A DNA stretch of 64,000 bases from NCBI GenBank assembly GCA_964344685.1, contig CAYFOK010000016.1:1-64000 (forward strand), in the 5' to 3' direction. Under the pieces are notes generated by a model that was given only the letters and a program-made list of their open reading frames with translations, was not told the origin of the DNA and searched no databases. Positions 53,316-62,739 of this stretch are shown here, piece after piece. Position numbers and translations under genes: made by a program. This stretch comes from Scalindua sp964344685 (lineage in GTDB: Bacteria; Planctomycetota; Brocadiia; Brocadiales; Scalinduaceae). Each line of letters opens with the position of its first letter. The first letter of the stretch is position 1.

Positions 53316-53689
53316 ATCATTCCGAGAGGTGCAGCTGGGCTAATGGCCTTGAACCTGACGAATCAGAGATTTATTATTGCGTCTGCACACGCATTGATAA
53401 TAAGCTTCGACTCACGGATAATACCAAAACCACTTATAAAATCAATTTAGTAGGCAAAATTTACAACATTTATTAACTACAATTCTTAATTAGGCTTTAT
53501 ATCCTTACATTATCTTTCGATACCACATCATGCTATTTTGACTTGATAATTAGAAACAACTGACACTCTCTTTTGCAAATCTTCAATTATAGGTTATTTT
53601 AAAACATGAGAAATTTGTAGTAAGTCCTTATTTTACACTTGATTTTGATGCCTATCCTCACTATTATTCTGCTAGAGGCTTCAGATCTA
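53316..53689. other. 374-bp stretch without a gene
   Basis: AT-rich DNA between the ORF6N gene and the IS element. It should hold the ORF6N promoter on its left. I see no gene, att repeat or structured element in it. Confidence 0.4.
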
Positions 53690-53736
53690 TGACCTGCCCA
53701 CGTTGTTTGTACCACCTTTAAAGTTAGAGTTCGTGT

Positions 53737-54608
53737 TTATACAAACAGTTGTAGCGTAGCGGAAACTGTCTGTATCGGCTCTACAGTCTCTGGAGCAGGC
53801 GGCAAATATCCAAGAGAACTATGCGGTCGAAACGTATTATATTCCTTACGCCATCTTTCAATCAACACCTTTGCTTCAAACAATGTCTCAAATATCTCAC
53901 AGTTTAGAAGTTCATCACGAAATTTACCATTAAAACTTTCATTATATCCATTTTCCCAAGGACTCCCAGGTTCTATATAAAGTGTCTTTACTCCCACACT
54001 TGAAAGCTATTCTCTTACTGCTTTTGCAGTAAACTCTGACCCATTATCCGATCTAATGTATTCAGGAACTCCACGTTCTACAAATAACTCGTACAAGCTG
54101 GTAAGAACATCTTCTGAATTTAATCGTCTCTCAACTACAATAGCAAGGCATTCCCTTGTATATTCATCTATTATTGTGAGCATCTTTATTGCTCTACCAT
54201 CATCACTACGACTCATCACAAAATCATAACTCCATACATGATCCTTATACTCTGGACGGTGTCTGACACAGGAACCATCATTAAACCATAGACGGTTACG
54301 TTTAGGTTGCTTGGCTGGTACTTTCAGCCCTTCTTTTCTCCATAACCGTAACATACGCTTATGATTAATTTGCCAACCTTCTTCCCGTAACAAAGCCATA
54401 ATCCTTCGATAACCATATCTACCATAATCTCTCGCCAATTCTACAATTCTCTGTACTAATCTTCCTTCGTCACCAGAGACAATTATTTTATACCTTTGAG
54501 TTGATCTAGGTTGACCCAATACTTTGCATGCCCGACGTTGTGAAACTGTCTTGGTGAATGTCTTTTGTATATGTATTATGACACGTTTTCTCTTTGCCGG
54601 GCTTAGAA
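53737..54608 (-). pseudogene. IS3-family transposase OrfB, interrupted by an in-frame TAG
   Basis: OrfB in the -1 frame starts with SPAKRKRVIIHIQKTF after the slippery site and runs as HTH_21 plus rve integrase. The catalytic residues are D in WSYDFV, D in IRSDNGSEF, and E in ENGYNESFNGK. Between the second D and the E, codon TAG at 54007-54009 replaces the tryptophan of AVREW seen in relatives, a single TGG to TAG change. The C-terminal E is therefore separated, so the enzyme cannot be active unless the amber codon is suppressed. Confidence 0.85.
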
Positions 54609-54881
54609 GTTTTTTGATGCAGCTTCCTTTAGTATCTCCTTGTCTAATGACAGATCAGCTACCAGCTTTTTCAACCTGGCATTTTCTGCTTCTAATTCCT
54701 TGAACCGCTTGGCCTGCTCAACCTTCATCCCGCCGTATTTCTTTCGCCACCTGTAATATGTTTGTTCTGTAATTCCCAGTTTACGACATACTTGTAACGT
54801 ACTACTTCCTTTAGATAATTCTACTTCTGCAACTCGAAGCTTATGGATTATTTCCTCAGACTTGTATCGCTTTTGTGACAT
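54603..54881 (-). CDS. IS3-family transposase OrfA
   Basis: A 92-residue DNA-binding protein: MSQKRYKSEEIIHKLR start, helix-turn-helix in TLQVCRKLGITEQTYYRW, leucine-zipper-like end. ATG 54881 follows AGGGGGAACAC; the longer frame to 54959 reads through the left end of the IS and is rejected as start. It is intact. Confidence 0.85.
   Translation of the reverse strand: MSQKRYKSEEIIHKLRVAEVELSKGSSTLQVCRKLGITEQTYYRWRKKYGGMKVEQAKRFKELEAENARLKKLVADLSLDKEILKEAASKNF
54609..54615 (-). promoter_or_regulatory. -1 frameshift slippery heptamer A-AAA-AAC
   Basis: Near the end of OrfA the minus strand reads TCA-AAA-AAC, i.e. A AAA AAC in the zero frame. A -1 slip enters the OrfB frame at CTT CTA AGC CCG. 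This is the canonical frameshift signal of IS3 elements. Confidence 0.8.
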
Positions 54882-55164
54882 GTGTTCCCCCTTTCTTAAT
54901 CCAATTATTAAGCCAAAAAAATCGCATAATAGCTGGACCAGAAAATGGGGGACCCTCATTCGTACTGGATTGTAACATAAAAAGTGGTCTCGTTTATGGG
55001 GGAGCAGGTCAAACTTGAGTAAATCAGAAGAGCCTTTTTGCTTTTAAATAGACCGAAAAAACATTATAATTTTTTTTAAAATTAACTCAAGATTACTTAT
55101 TGATTTTTTTACTATTTACGAAAATTTTAAGTGGATTTTATGAAGATTCACAATGGAAAACTAA

Positions 55165-57615
55165 ATGAATATGTCAAAATACAATAAAATCCCACCCGAA
55201 AAACTCCGCTGGCAATGTGACCCTGACTCCCTTAGTTTTAAAACTACTGATGAGTTAGGCTTTTCTGAATATATCATTGGCCAGGAACGTGCGCTTAAAG
55301 CCATCAAATTAGGGTTAGCAGTAAAAAGTCCTGGATATAATATTTATGTAGCCGGCCTCACCGGTACAGGCAAATCCAGCACCGTTAAATTCATCCTGGA
55401 ACAAATTAATACAAAAGGCTCGATTCCGGACGATATATTCTATGTACACAATTTTTCTAATCCTGACTTGCCCATGGTTCTGAAATTACCCGCAGGAAAA
55501 GGAGTCAATTTTGCGAATGATATGGATGATCTGGTTAATAGCTTGAGAAAGACCCTTCCACAGATTTTTGAAAGTAAGGAATTTAAAAAACGCAGCAAAG
55601 AGGTTATTGCAGATATAGAAAAACATGTTGATAGTCTTTACGAACGTTTAGAAGAGAAGTTCAGTAAAGAAGGCTTTGCAATGGTTAATGTTGATATGGG
55701 GACTGTGTCTGTACCTGAGTTACGTCCGGTTGTAAAAGAAAAGGAAGCCTCCTTTGATGAATTACATAGTAAAGTAGTAAAAGGAGAAATAAGCAAGGAA
55801 GAGTTAAAAAAGATAAGGGAAAAGCATGAAGCTTTAGTGGAAGAAATGGAACATGCTGCTCGGGAAAGTCGTAAAATGGAAAAAGAAATGCGAAATGCAG
55901 TATCAGATCTCAAACGCCAATTTTGCTCTCCTGTAATTAAAGACCTGATAAAAGAATTAAAAGGAAAATATCCATACGAAGCAGTTGGCCAGTATCTGGA
56001 TACTGTTGAAGATTACGTCTTACAGAATTTAGGCAGATTCAAGGGAGAAGAGGAAAAGAGACATCAGATCTTTTTGCCTGGCATGGAAAAACCAAAAGCA
56101 GATGAGTTTCTGGAATTTAAAGTTAATGTGGTAGTAGACAACTCTAATTTAGAACGTATACCCGTGATTACGGAAACCGCTCCCAACTACAAAAATCTGT
56201 TTGGTACCATTGAAAGAGTTATGGACAAATCCGGAATCTGGCACACTGACTTTACGAAGATTAAAGCCGGATCACTGTTAAAGGCCAATGGTGGTTATCT
56301 GGTGTTAAACCTGATAGACACATTAGTCGAATACGGTGTCTGGGCAGCTTTAAAGCGTACTTTGAAAAATCGTAAACTGGACATTCAATCTTACGATCCT
56401 TTCCATTTGTTTTCATCTTCTGCAATGAAACCTGAGCCGGTAGATATAGATGTGAAGATAGTCATTATTGGGGATGCTTATCTGTATCATTTACTTTATT
56501 TTTATGATGAAGATTTTAAAAAGATATTTAAAGTAAAGGCTGATTTCGATACCATTATGTCTAAAGATAAAGCTGCTATTAAGCATTATTCCCTTTTTGT
56601 AAAAAAGATATGCATTGATGAGGGATTGATGCCATTTTCGAATTCAGGCGTAGCAGAAGTAATCGAATATGGTGTACGTCTTGCAGGCAGGCAGAACAAG
56701 ATATCTACCAGATTCAGCGACATAGCTGATTTATTAAGGGAAGCTCATTATTGGGCAAAAGAAGACAAAGCAAAAGTAATAGAAGGCAAACATGTCAATA
56801 AGGCCATAGAAGAAAAAATTTACTTCTCCCGTATGGTAGAAGACAAGATTCAGGAGATGATTGAAGAAGGTGTGTTGATGATCGATATAGAAGGGAAAAA
56901 ACCAGGACAGGTTAACGGACTTTCGGTTTATGATTTAGGTGATTACAGTTTCGGACGCCCATCGAAAATAACGGCGGAAGTCAGCATGGGGCGTGCAGGC
57001 ATTATTAATATAGAACGAGAGGCGGACCTCAGTGGGAAAACACATAACAAAGGAGTGCTCATCATAGGTGGTTATTTCCGAGGTAAATATGCTCAGGACA
57101 AACCTCTCTCTATGAGCGCAAGTCTTGCATTTGAACAGTCATATTCTGGAGTTGACGGCGACAGCGCTTCCTCTACGGAGATTTATGCTATACTCTCAGA
57201 ACTCTCAGGGTGTCCTTTACGGCAGGATATCGCAGTGACCGGTTCTGTAAATCAGAAGGGAGAAATTCAACCGATAGGTGGAGTGAATCAGAAAATAGAA
57301 GGATTTTTTGAAGTATGTAAGTCAAAAGGGCTTACTACTGAACAGGGAGTTATGATTCCTCATCAAAATGTTGACGACCTGATGCTCAAACCGGAGGTTG
57401 TAGAGTCGGTTAAGGCAGGAAAATTTCATATTTATCCTGTCAAGACAATAGACGAGGGTATAGAGATATTAACTGATGTATCAGCGGGCCAGAAGCAAGA
57501 GGATGGAAAATATCCTGAAAACACGGTAAATTATTTGGTAGATTTACAGTTACAAAAGTTAGCTACAGGGATGAAGGAGTTTTATACTGGAGAAGAGCAA
57601 AAGACAACAATATGA
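55165..57615 (+). CDS. Lon-like ATP-dependent protease (LonB/AAA_32 type)
   Basis: An 816-residue protein. Walker A in GLTGTGKSST lies near residue 60; the middle contains a long coiled coil (about 155-250). The S16 protease domain at the C-terminus has the catalytic Ser667 in GVDGDSASSTE and Lys710 in GGVNQKIEG, 43 residues apart as in classical Lon. The Lon N-terminal substrate domain is missing. AAA_32-type Lon proteases of this kind are soluble in bacteria. The gene stands alone just downstream of the IS element, probably outside the integrated element. Confidence 0.92.
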   Translation: MNMSKYNKIPPEKLRWQCDPDSLSFKTTDELGFSEYIIGQERALKAIKLGLAVKSPGYNIYVAGLTGTGKSSTVKFILEQINTKGSIPDDIFYVHNFSNPDLPMVLKLPAGKGVNFANDMDDLVNSLRKTLPQIFESKEFKKRSKEVIADIEKHVDSLYERLEEKFSKEGFAMVNVDMGTVSVPELRPVVKEKEASFDELHSKVVKGEISKEELKKIREKHEALVEEMEHAARESRKMEKEMRNAVSDLKRQFCSPVIKDLIKELKGKYPYEAVGQYLDTVEDYVLQNLGRFKGEEEKRHQIFLPGMEKPKADEFLEFKVNVVVDNSNLERIPVITETAPNYKNLFGTIERVMDKSGIWHTDFTKIKAGSLLKANGGYLVLNLIDTLVEYGVWAALKRTLKNRKLDIQSYDPFHLFSSSAMKPEPVDIDVKIVIIGDAYLYHLLYFYDEDFKKIFKVKADFDTIMSKDKAAIKHYSLFVKKICIDEGLMPFSNSGVAEVIEYGVRLAGRQNKISTRFSDIADLLREAHYWAKEDKAKVIEGKHVNKAIEEKIYFSRMVEDKIQEMIEEGVLMIDIEGKKPGQVNGLSVYDLGDYSFGRPSKITAEVSMGRAGIINIEREADLSGKTHNKGVLIIGGYFRGKYAQDKPLSMSASLAFEQSYSGVDGDSASSTEIYAILSELSGCPLRQDIAVTGSVNQKGEIQPIGGVNQKIEGFFEVCKSKGLTTEQGVMIPHQNVDDLMLKPEVVESVKAGKFHIYPVKTIDEGIEILTDVSAGQKQEDGKYPENTVNYLVDLQLQKLATGMKEFYTGEEQKTTI

Positions 57616-57644
57616 AAATTAAATCACGGCAAACCGCATTATTG

Positions 57645-58145
57645 TTAGTTATTCAACTCATCCAATGCTCTCCTTATCATAGATTCAATCTGTTCTGTGG
57701 AAACATCACCAGATAATTCATTCGTAAATATTGTTGTTTTTTTTACCTTGCGGTGGATTGTTTGAACCCGAATGGCAGACGACTCGTTTTCATCAGATAC
57801 ATGCTGATTTATCCATTGCTTCCAAATAGATATTGTTAACTCAATAATCTCTGACACTGAGACATAAGAAGCCAAGTCTACAAGAAGTGCAACACCCCAT
57901 TCATATGGAATTGTTAGGACTTCAGTGCGGTGTTTATTGAATATACATCCCCGACTGTATCTTAATTCAGCATCGTTTATTGTAAAATCTTCTGATTTTA
58001 TCCATTCTCTCAAAGGTTGTTTAATAGTAGCAAAACCATTCCTTGAAGAATGACATTTTAAACGTCCAAATAAATCAGCTGCAGTAATAGAAATTCTGAG
58101 GTTAGCTGAATCAAATATTTTTTGAGCATCATAGATACTTTTCAT
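57645..58145 (-). CDS. hypothetical protein, 166 residues
   Basis: A soluble, mixed-composition protein. It has an amphipathic helix near 90-120 (VALLVDLASYVSVSEIIEL) and no cysteine-rich or catalytic motif that I recognise. The start MKSIYDAQKIF at 58145 lies in a good coding frame. No relationship to its neighbours is visible. It converges with the Lon-like gene. Confidence 0.5.
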   Translation of the reverse strand: MKSIYDAQKIFDSANLRISITAADLFGRLKCHSSRNGFATIKQPLREWIKSEDFTINDAELRYSRGCIFNKHRTEVLTIPYEWGVALLVDLASYVSVSEIIELTISIWKQWINQHVSDENESSAIRVQTIHRKVKKTTIFTNELSGDVSTEQIESMIRRALDELNN

Positions 58146-58273
58146 GAATTTTCCCTAAAAGCATTTTCTCTATCTGTTCATTCTAGATATCAAAAAAAAC
58201 AGATTTACAAAAGAAATTAGCTTTTTTTTAAGACATTAAATCTTCAACAAATATTGCTCTACTAAAATCATAT

Positions 58274-58462
58274 TCAATGAATTAGCTGTTTACCACAATC
58301 TATACAATATTTGCTCATACCTTTCCTCCTTTTAGCATGTTCTTCATCACTACAAATTTTAAATCGAATATCTATATTAACCACTTCACCACACATGGGG
58401 CAGAAACGTACTGGAGCACTGACACGGCTGTGATTAAGATTTGGACATTTTTTCTTTGTCAT
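58274..58462 (-). CDS. small zinc-ribbon protein
   Basis: A 62-residue protein with two ribbons: CPNLNH...FCPMCGE and C..EEH...YCIDCGK. It is likely a zinc-binding protein of unknown function. It has no good ribosome binding site, so the call is moderate. Confidence 0.5.
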   Translation of the reverse strand: MTKKKCPNLNHSRVSAPVRFCPMCGEVVNIDIRFKICSDEEHAKRRKGMSKYCIDCGKQLIH

Positions 58463-58503
58463 TTTTGTATCTCACTTTTTTGTATGCTTAATATAATGGA
58501 TCT

Positions 58504-58795
58504 TTATTTAAGATAAATCGCTTTAAAGATTTTTAAAACAAGATTACTAGGAGGTTGAATTACATATGATTTTTCAGGCTGAAATTGAAGACCAGAATAT
58601 AAAGTTTGAGCTACTATCGGGGTAATTGCAATAAATAAAGTACCTGCAAAAAATCCTATCATAAGACCTGTTAAACTGCTAAACCGGCATCCTGATGCAC
58701 CAAATAATCCGGCAATAATAATAACCAAAAAAGCCGTAATATCAAAAAAACAGTAATATAATCCAATAGAGTTGATCCTTTTTTTGTTTTTGCAT
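58504..58795 (-). pseudogene. small two-helix membrane protein with a T7 frameshift
   Basis: The frame 58504-58728 encodes two hydrophobic segments (VIIIAGLFGASG and MIGFFAGTLFIAIT) and a tail ending KIFKAIYLK. Upstream, ATG 58795 opens another frame MQKQKKDQLYWIILLFF that stops at TGA directly after a run of seven T (A7 at 58744-58750). Removing one T joins the two into one 95-residue protein (LLFF-DITAFLVIIIAG). ATG 58795 lies one base after the stop of the EEP gene, an operon-like position. So this is either a sequencing error or a phase-variable or broken gene. Confidence 0.55.
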
Positions 58796-58796
58796 C

Positions 58797-59507
58797 TTAA
58801 AGTGGAAGTAACACTTCGGCGATTAATGCTCTGTGATCAGAAAGATCTGTTCCGGCACAATTGAATGATTTAAATGTATATTCTTTTGGTAACAATATAC
58901 CATCTATAGTTCGTTTTGTTTCAGGAAGGGTAATACAGGGGTTAAAGTCGGTTGAAATTTCATAGTCTTTTGCAACTAGATTTGAAATATAATCCTGGTT
59001 ATCTATATTAAAATCACCAAGAATTATGGGTGTTAGTTTCTGTTGCTTAAAATATTTTATTGTTTCTTCAAGGTGCAGCTTACTAAATAACCTGTGAGGC
59101 GAAAAATGCACTACACATACGTCAATATTTTTTTGTGCCTTGATCCTGGCATAGAGTATACCTCTCGTATATTTATCGTTTTCATGTTGCACCAATTTTT
59201 TTCTTATAACCTTAACGATTGGGTATTTTGAAAGTATGGCAAGGCCTTCGATACAAGCAGGGTTTTTTAATCTGTTATTTACTTTATTTACATCCATAGT
59301 TTTCATAAATGTAAGATATTGATAACCCAACATGATATTTAACTGCCTAGCCTGGTTGTAGCCATTTGAATTAAATCTTAAATCATCTCTGACTTCCTGC
59401 AAGGCTATTATATCAGGATCGTATTTCTTAATTGCCTCTACTATACGTGGTTTTCTCTCCACAAAATTATTGTAATTCCAAAGATTAAGATCGAATATTT
59501 TAATCAT
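58797..59507 (-). CDS. endonuclease/exonuclease/phosphatase-family phosphohydrolase
   Basis: A 236-residue EEP-fold enzyme. The motifs are LNLWNYN near the start, IIALQEVRDD, VVHFSPHRLFSK, ILGDFNIDNQ and SDHRALIAEV. These carry the acidic and histidine residues of the family active site. Substrates range from nucleic acids to sphingomyelin and inositol phosphates. It lies downstream of the inositol-related genes on the same strand, so a phospho-inositol or lipid substrate is a thought but not shown. Confidence 0.85.
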   Translation of the reverse strand: MIKIFDLNLWNYNNFVERKPRIVEAIKKYDPDIIALQEVRDDLRFNSNGYNQARQLNIMLGYQYLTFMKTMDVNKVNNRLKNPACIEGLAILSKYPIVKVIRKKLVQHENDKYTRGILYARIKAQKNIDVCVVHFSPHRLFSKLHLEETIKYFKQQKLTPIILGDFNIDNQDYISNLVAKDYEISTDFNPCITLPETKRTIDGILLPKEYTFKSFNCAGTDLSDHRALIAEVLLPL

Positions 59508-59602
59508 TACAGTGATACTTTATTGTCTTTATTCAGGTTTCAATCACTCTCCATGTTTATTAAAGTTTTCAATTATTTAATTTATTTCTAAATATACCTT
59601 TT

Positions 59603-61072
59603 TCAGACTTGCTCGGCACAGGTCTTATCATGATTGTTGTTTCCAATCCATCCAATGCCTGTCTGCAGATGTGCATTTTCTTCAACAATTTTATGGATTG
59701 GAGTGCTCGAAACCGACCAACTTTCTTTTGATGCATCAGGAAGAACATTGTCTAGATGACCAAAGTATTTTAGTAGATTAAATATGGAGAGAATATTTCC
59801 AAATAATGCCATCCAAAGAAGGGGGATTACAAGATTACCGGCAAAACAAGAAATCATGATTATAAAGAAGCTTACATCTCTGTGCCCTACAATTTCAAAT
59901 GCCGACATTTTAAGGGCTTTCCACGTTGCAATCCCGAATTTATTAATATAAAGTTCTTTTAAATAGAACCTTCCAAGCCATCCCAATATAGCAATAAAAC
60001 CCAGAAAGAATATCAAAAGTTCTGATGTCTTTGTATATGCACCATAAGTTAAACCTGTCACAATGCATATTTCTGATATCCTGTCAATTACAGAATCAAA
60101 AAAAGAACCACCCTTAGAACTCAGTAATTTCAGCCTTGATATTTTTCCGTCCACTGCATCAGCCATTGCACATGTATAAGAAAAAATCCCTCCAATACTG
60201 AAATATCCAAGTATAAATGAAGCACATGCCAATAGAGCAAAAGCCAGAGAGATCAAAGTTAAATGATGTGGTTTAAGCCTTGTCTTTGATACAAGTTTTG
60301 TTAGCGGTAAAGAAACAGGTAGATTAAAAAGGCGCTTAAAAATATTAATATCGGTCGGGTTGAACCTCTTTTTCCATGCATTCTCAAATATATCCCTTTG
60401 AGCTTTTTTCAGATCCTCATGGTTGTCCATCTCCCACCATGGATCATTGGTCATATCAAAAGCCAGGACACTATAGCCCTGGTCAATCGCCCATTGCATA
60501 GCAGAAGGACGATCAAGTTTACCACGATCAACACAATCTCTGACCCCTCTGAGAAATGAGGGTTCACAAACAGCAACTCCTGTTACTATCCTGTTCCACT
60601 CTTTCATTTCTTTCTGCATGCCAATAATGCTAATTCTATTATCTTCTCCTACCAGAGCCCCTACTGATTCAGCTATATGTTCATTACGTACACCGACTAT
60701 AAGGTCACCCTTCATCTCGATTGCCCGTTTTATAGTTTCCGGTTCGAGTATAGTGTCTCCACAGACAAAAACAAATCGTTCATGTATTACATCCTCCCCC
60801 ATAACAGCAGATGTCAGAATTCCATCTTCATACTTATCAACTTTTTTATATATTATCTCAACACCTCTCCACTTATTACCAAAATAATCAATAATTTTAT
60901 CTGCCTTGTATCCGACAACGATTACAGCCCTCCTTATTCCCGCTTCTTTTAAACTGTATAAAAGCCTTTCAAGAATAGGCAGACTCCATATATTTATCAT
61001 TACTTTTGGCTTTTCCATTGTAAGAGGATGAAGCCTGGTACCGTCACCGGCAGCTAATATTAATGCATTCAT
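59603..61072 (-). CDS. sugar-phosphate cytidylyltransferase / CDP-alcohol phosphotransferase fusion (IPCT-DIPPS-like)
   Basis: A 489-residue bifunctional protein. Residues 1-230 are a nucleotidyltransferase: LILAAGDGTRLHPLT, MEKPKVMI, then FVCGDTILE. Residues 250-430 are membrane-embedded with the CDP-alcohol phosphotransferase motif D-x2-DG-x2-SR-x8-G-x3-D-x3-D (MADAVDGKISR ... FFDSVIDR; Ser for the usual Ala). This is the order of inositol-1-phosphate cytidylyltransferase/di-myo-inositol-phosphate-phosphate synthase. A 60-residue soluble tail follows. It should make CDP-inositol and transfer the phospho-inositol to an alcohol (inositol phosphate or lipid). MIPS is encoded nearby. Confidence 0.82.
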   Translation of the reverse strand: MNALILAAGDGTRLHPLTMEKPKVMINIWSLPILERLLYSLKEAGIRRAVIVVGYKADKIIDYFGNKWRGVEIIYKKVDKYEDGILTSAVMGEDVIHERFVFVCGDTILEPETIKRAIEMKGDLIVGVRNEHIAESVGALVGEDNRISIIGMQKEMKEWNRIVTGVAVCEPSFLRGVRDCVDRGKLDRPSAMQWAIDQGYSVLAFDMTNDPWWEMDNHEDLKKAQRDIFENAWKKRFNPTDINIFKRLFNLPVSLPLTKLVSKTRLKPHHLTLISLAFALLACASFILGYFSIGGIFSYTCAMADAVDGKISRLKLLSSKGGSFFDSVIDRISEICIVTGLTYGAYTKTSELLIFFLGFIAILGWLGRFYLKELYINKFGIATWKALKMSAFEIVGHRDVSFFIIMISCFAGNLVIPLLWMALFGNILSIFNLLKYFGHLDNVLPDASKESWSVSSTPIHKIVEENAHLQTGIGWIGNNNHDKTCAEQV

Positions 61073-61110
61073 TTCAGTCGTTTTAACCTTTCAATAAATC
61101 TAATCACTAT

Positions 61111-61311
61111 TCATAATTTAACAACTTCTATGGCCTCATAACCTTTTTTGCCCTTTACGATTTCAAACTCTACCTTATTCCCTGTAGAAAGAGTTTTATA
61201 ACCCTTACCCTGAATTGAGGAATGATGCACAAAAACATCTTCTCCTTCATCCCGGGAAATATATCCAATTCCTCTTCTATCGTTAAACCATACAACAGTT
61301 CCTTTAATCAT
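61111..61311 (-). CDS. cold-shock-domain protein
   Basis: A 66-residue CspA-like nucleic-acid chaperone: GTVVWFNDRRGIGYI (RNP1 region) and DVFVHHSSI (RNP2 region). ATG 61311 is favoured because it gives the family start MIKGTVVWF; the frame could extend 21 bases upstream without support. It lies between the two inositol genes; it may be an independent transcript. Confidence 0.88.
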   Translation of the reverse strand: MIKGTVVWFNDRRGIGYISRDEGEDVFVHHSSIQGKGYKTLSTGNKVEFEIVKGKKGYEAIEVVKL

Positions 61312-61332
61312 GATACAAGTCGCCCTTTCCAA

Positions 61333-61599
61333 TAAATTAATTTTTTCTCTGCAGTAAAAAAATCTCGATTAGGTTTTTTGCCTGTAGTTAATTAATGCAT
61401 TCATCAATATTATCTCTTAGACTTAAATACTCTAAATTTAAGTATTTCAATTTATCAACCTCTTCAAGCGTCATCCCTGAGTCAGCAAGCTAAGTATCAT
61501 TAACAAGTAAGTAAACACACTCAACAGTAAGTGGATTTAGTTTTCAAAGTTTTTATTGCAAAAATTATCTTTATATAAAAAATTATTTACATTGTTACC
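61333..61599. other. 267-bp gap between cold-shock gene and MIPS
   Basis: On the minus strand a 28-codon frame (about 61394-61480, starting MTLEEVDKLKYLNLEYL) with coding-like composition is preceded by an in-frame stop. It looks like the end of a decayed gene. Otherwise nothing is recognised. Confidence 0.35.
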
Positions 61600-62739
61600 C
61601 TAGATTAAACTATTAATTGTTTGATCACCCTGTTCTTGTTTGTTCCTCCCATTATATTTCTCACCATGAATGAAAACTTTTACCATCTCCTTAGCAACAT
61701 TATCAGGATATTGAATCGGAGGATGTTTCATAGTAAAAGCTGATATGGCTATAAGTGGACCACCGATATTTCTATCCAATGCTATCTTACAACATCTGAT
61801 GGCATCAATAGAAACTCCAGCACTATTAGGTGAATCTTCAACAGACAATCTGGCTTCCAGATTCATTGGTATGTTGCCAAACATACGACCTTCCATTCTC
61901 AGAAAACAGACTTTGTTATCATTTTGCCATGGAACGTAGTCACTTGGTCCTATATGGATGTTTTCTGTTTCTAGAGGCGTGTCTAATTGTGATTGGACAG
62001 ATTCAGTTTTTGAGATTTTTTTAGATCTCAATCTACTTCTGTTAAGCATATTAGAGAAATCTGTATTTCCTCCCGTATTTAACTGGTAAGTTCTATCGAG
62101 TTTTACTCCCCTATCCATAAAAAGTTTGGCCAACGTTCTGTGGGTTATTGTAGCGCCCAGCTGTGCTTTAATATCATCACCTATAATTGGCAATCCTCTA
62201 TCTTTAAATCCTTTAGACCAATTTTCATCAGATGCGATAAAGACAGGTATATTATTTATAAATGCAACACCTGCTTCTAAACAACATTCCGCATAGAATT
62301 TAGTCGCTTCTTCTGAACCAACAGGCAAATAATTAAGGAGAATCTCTGCATTGCTGGTCTTCAATTCATTAACTACATCACAAGGTTTTTCATCAGAAGG
62401 TAAAAATGCCCTGTCTACAGGATAATCTTTCATATGGTCAGAAATTCCATCTAAAATGTTACCCATCTTGACAATTGTACCGTTTGGCTTAATATCTCTT
62501 TTGAAAACTGTTGTGTTGTTTGGTTTTTGAAAAATTGCTTCGTTGACATCTTTGCCAGCTTTTCTTTTGTCAACGTCAAAGGCAGCTACCACCTCTATAT
62601 CTCCAGGCTTATAGCCTTGAAGGTCATAGTTCATGAGACCAATAGTATCACTATTATTTCTATAGTATTCAATTCCCTGTATTAATGAACTGGCACAATT
62701 ACCAATGCCTACTATTGCTATTTTGATTTTATTCTTCAT
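61600..62739 (-). CDS. ino1: myo-inositol-1-phosphate synthase
   Basis: A 379-residue NAD-dependent synthase of the archaeal/actinobacterial type. The NAD motif is VGIGNCASSLIQGIEYYR; conserved regions are LPSDEKPCDVVNELK-type, NYLPVGSEEATKFYAE, FINNIPVFIASDENW, GDDIKAQLGATITHRTLA, and LNTGGNTDFSNML (lysine- and asparagine-containing active site). It converts glucose-6-phosphate to inositol-1-phosphate, the substrate of the flanking fusion enzymes. It overlaps the next gene by 11 bases, so they form an operon. Confidence 0.93.
   Translation of the reverse strand: MKNKIKIAIVGIGNCASSLIQGIEYYRNNSDTIGLMNYDLQGYKPGDIEVVAAFDVDKRKAGKDVNEAIFQKPNNTTVFKRDIKPNGTIVKMGNILDGISDHMKDYPVDRAFLPSDEKPCDVVNELKTSNAEILLNYLPVGSEEATKFYAECCLEAGVAFINNIPVFIASDENWSKGFKDRGLPIIGDDIKAQLGATITHRTLAKLFMDRGVKLDRTYQLNTGGNTDFSNMLNRSRLRSKKISKTESVQSQLDTPLETENIHIGPSDYVPWQNDNKVCFLRMEGRMFGNIPMNLEARLSVEDSPNSAGVSIDAIRCCKIALDRNIGGPLIAISAFTMKHPPIQYPDNVAKEMVKVFIHGEKYNGRNKQEQGDQTINSLI

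Larger units (their letters stand above)
53690..55011 (-). mobile_element. IS3-family insertion sequence (1322 bp), decayed
   Basis: The ends are TGACCTGC at 53690 and its complement GCAGGTCA ending at 55011; inside these the ends diverge but share CCAC and TTTA/TTAG strings. It has two overlapping transposase frames on the minus strand with a -1 slippery site between them, as in the IS3 family (IS407-like group). No clear target duplication is visible (TCTA before, AACT after). The transposase has a stop, so the copy is probably dead. Confidence 0.85.

Noticed and set aside
53686..55015. Target-site duplication of the IS3 element
   Set aside because: Flanks TCTA and AACT do not match, nor do 3-base versions.
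61394..61480. 28-codon minus-strand frame MTLEEVDKL...
   Set aside because: Too short, in-frame stop just upstream and no ribosome binding site; perhaps a remnant but not supported as a gene.
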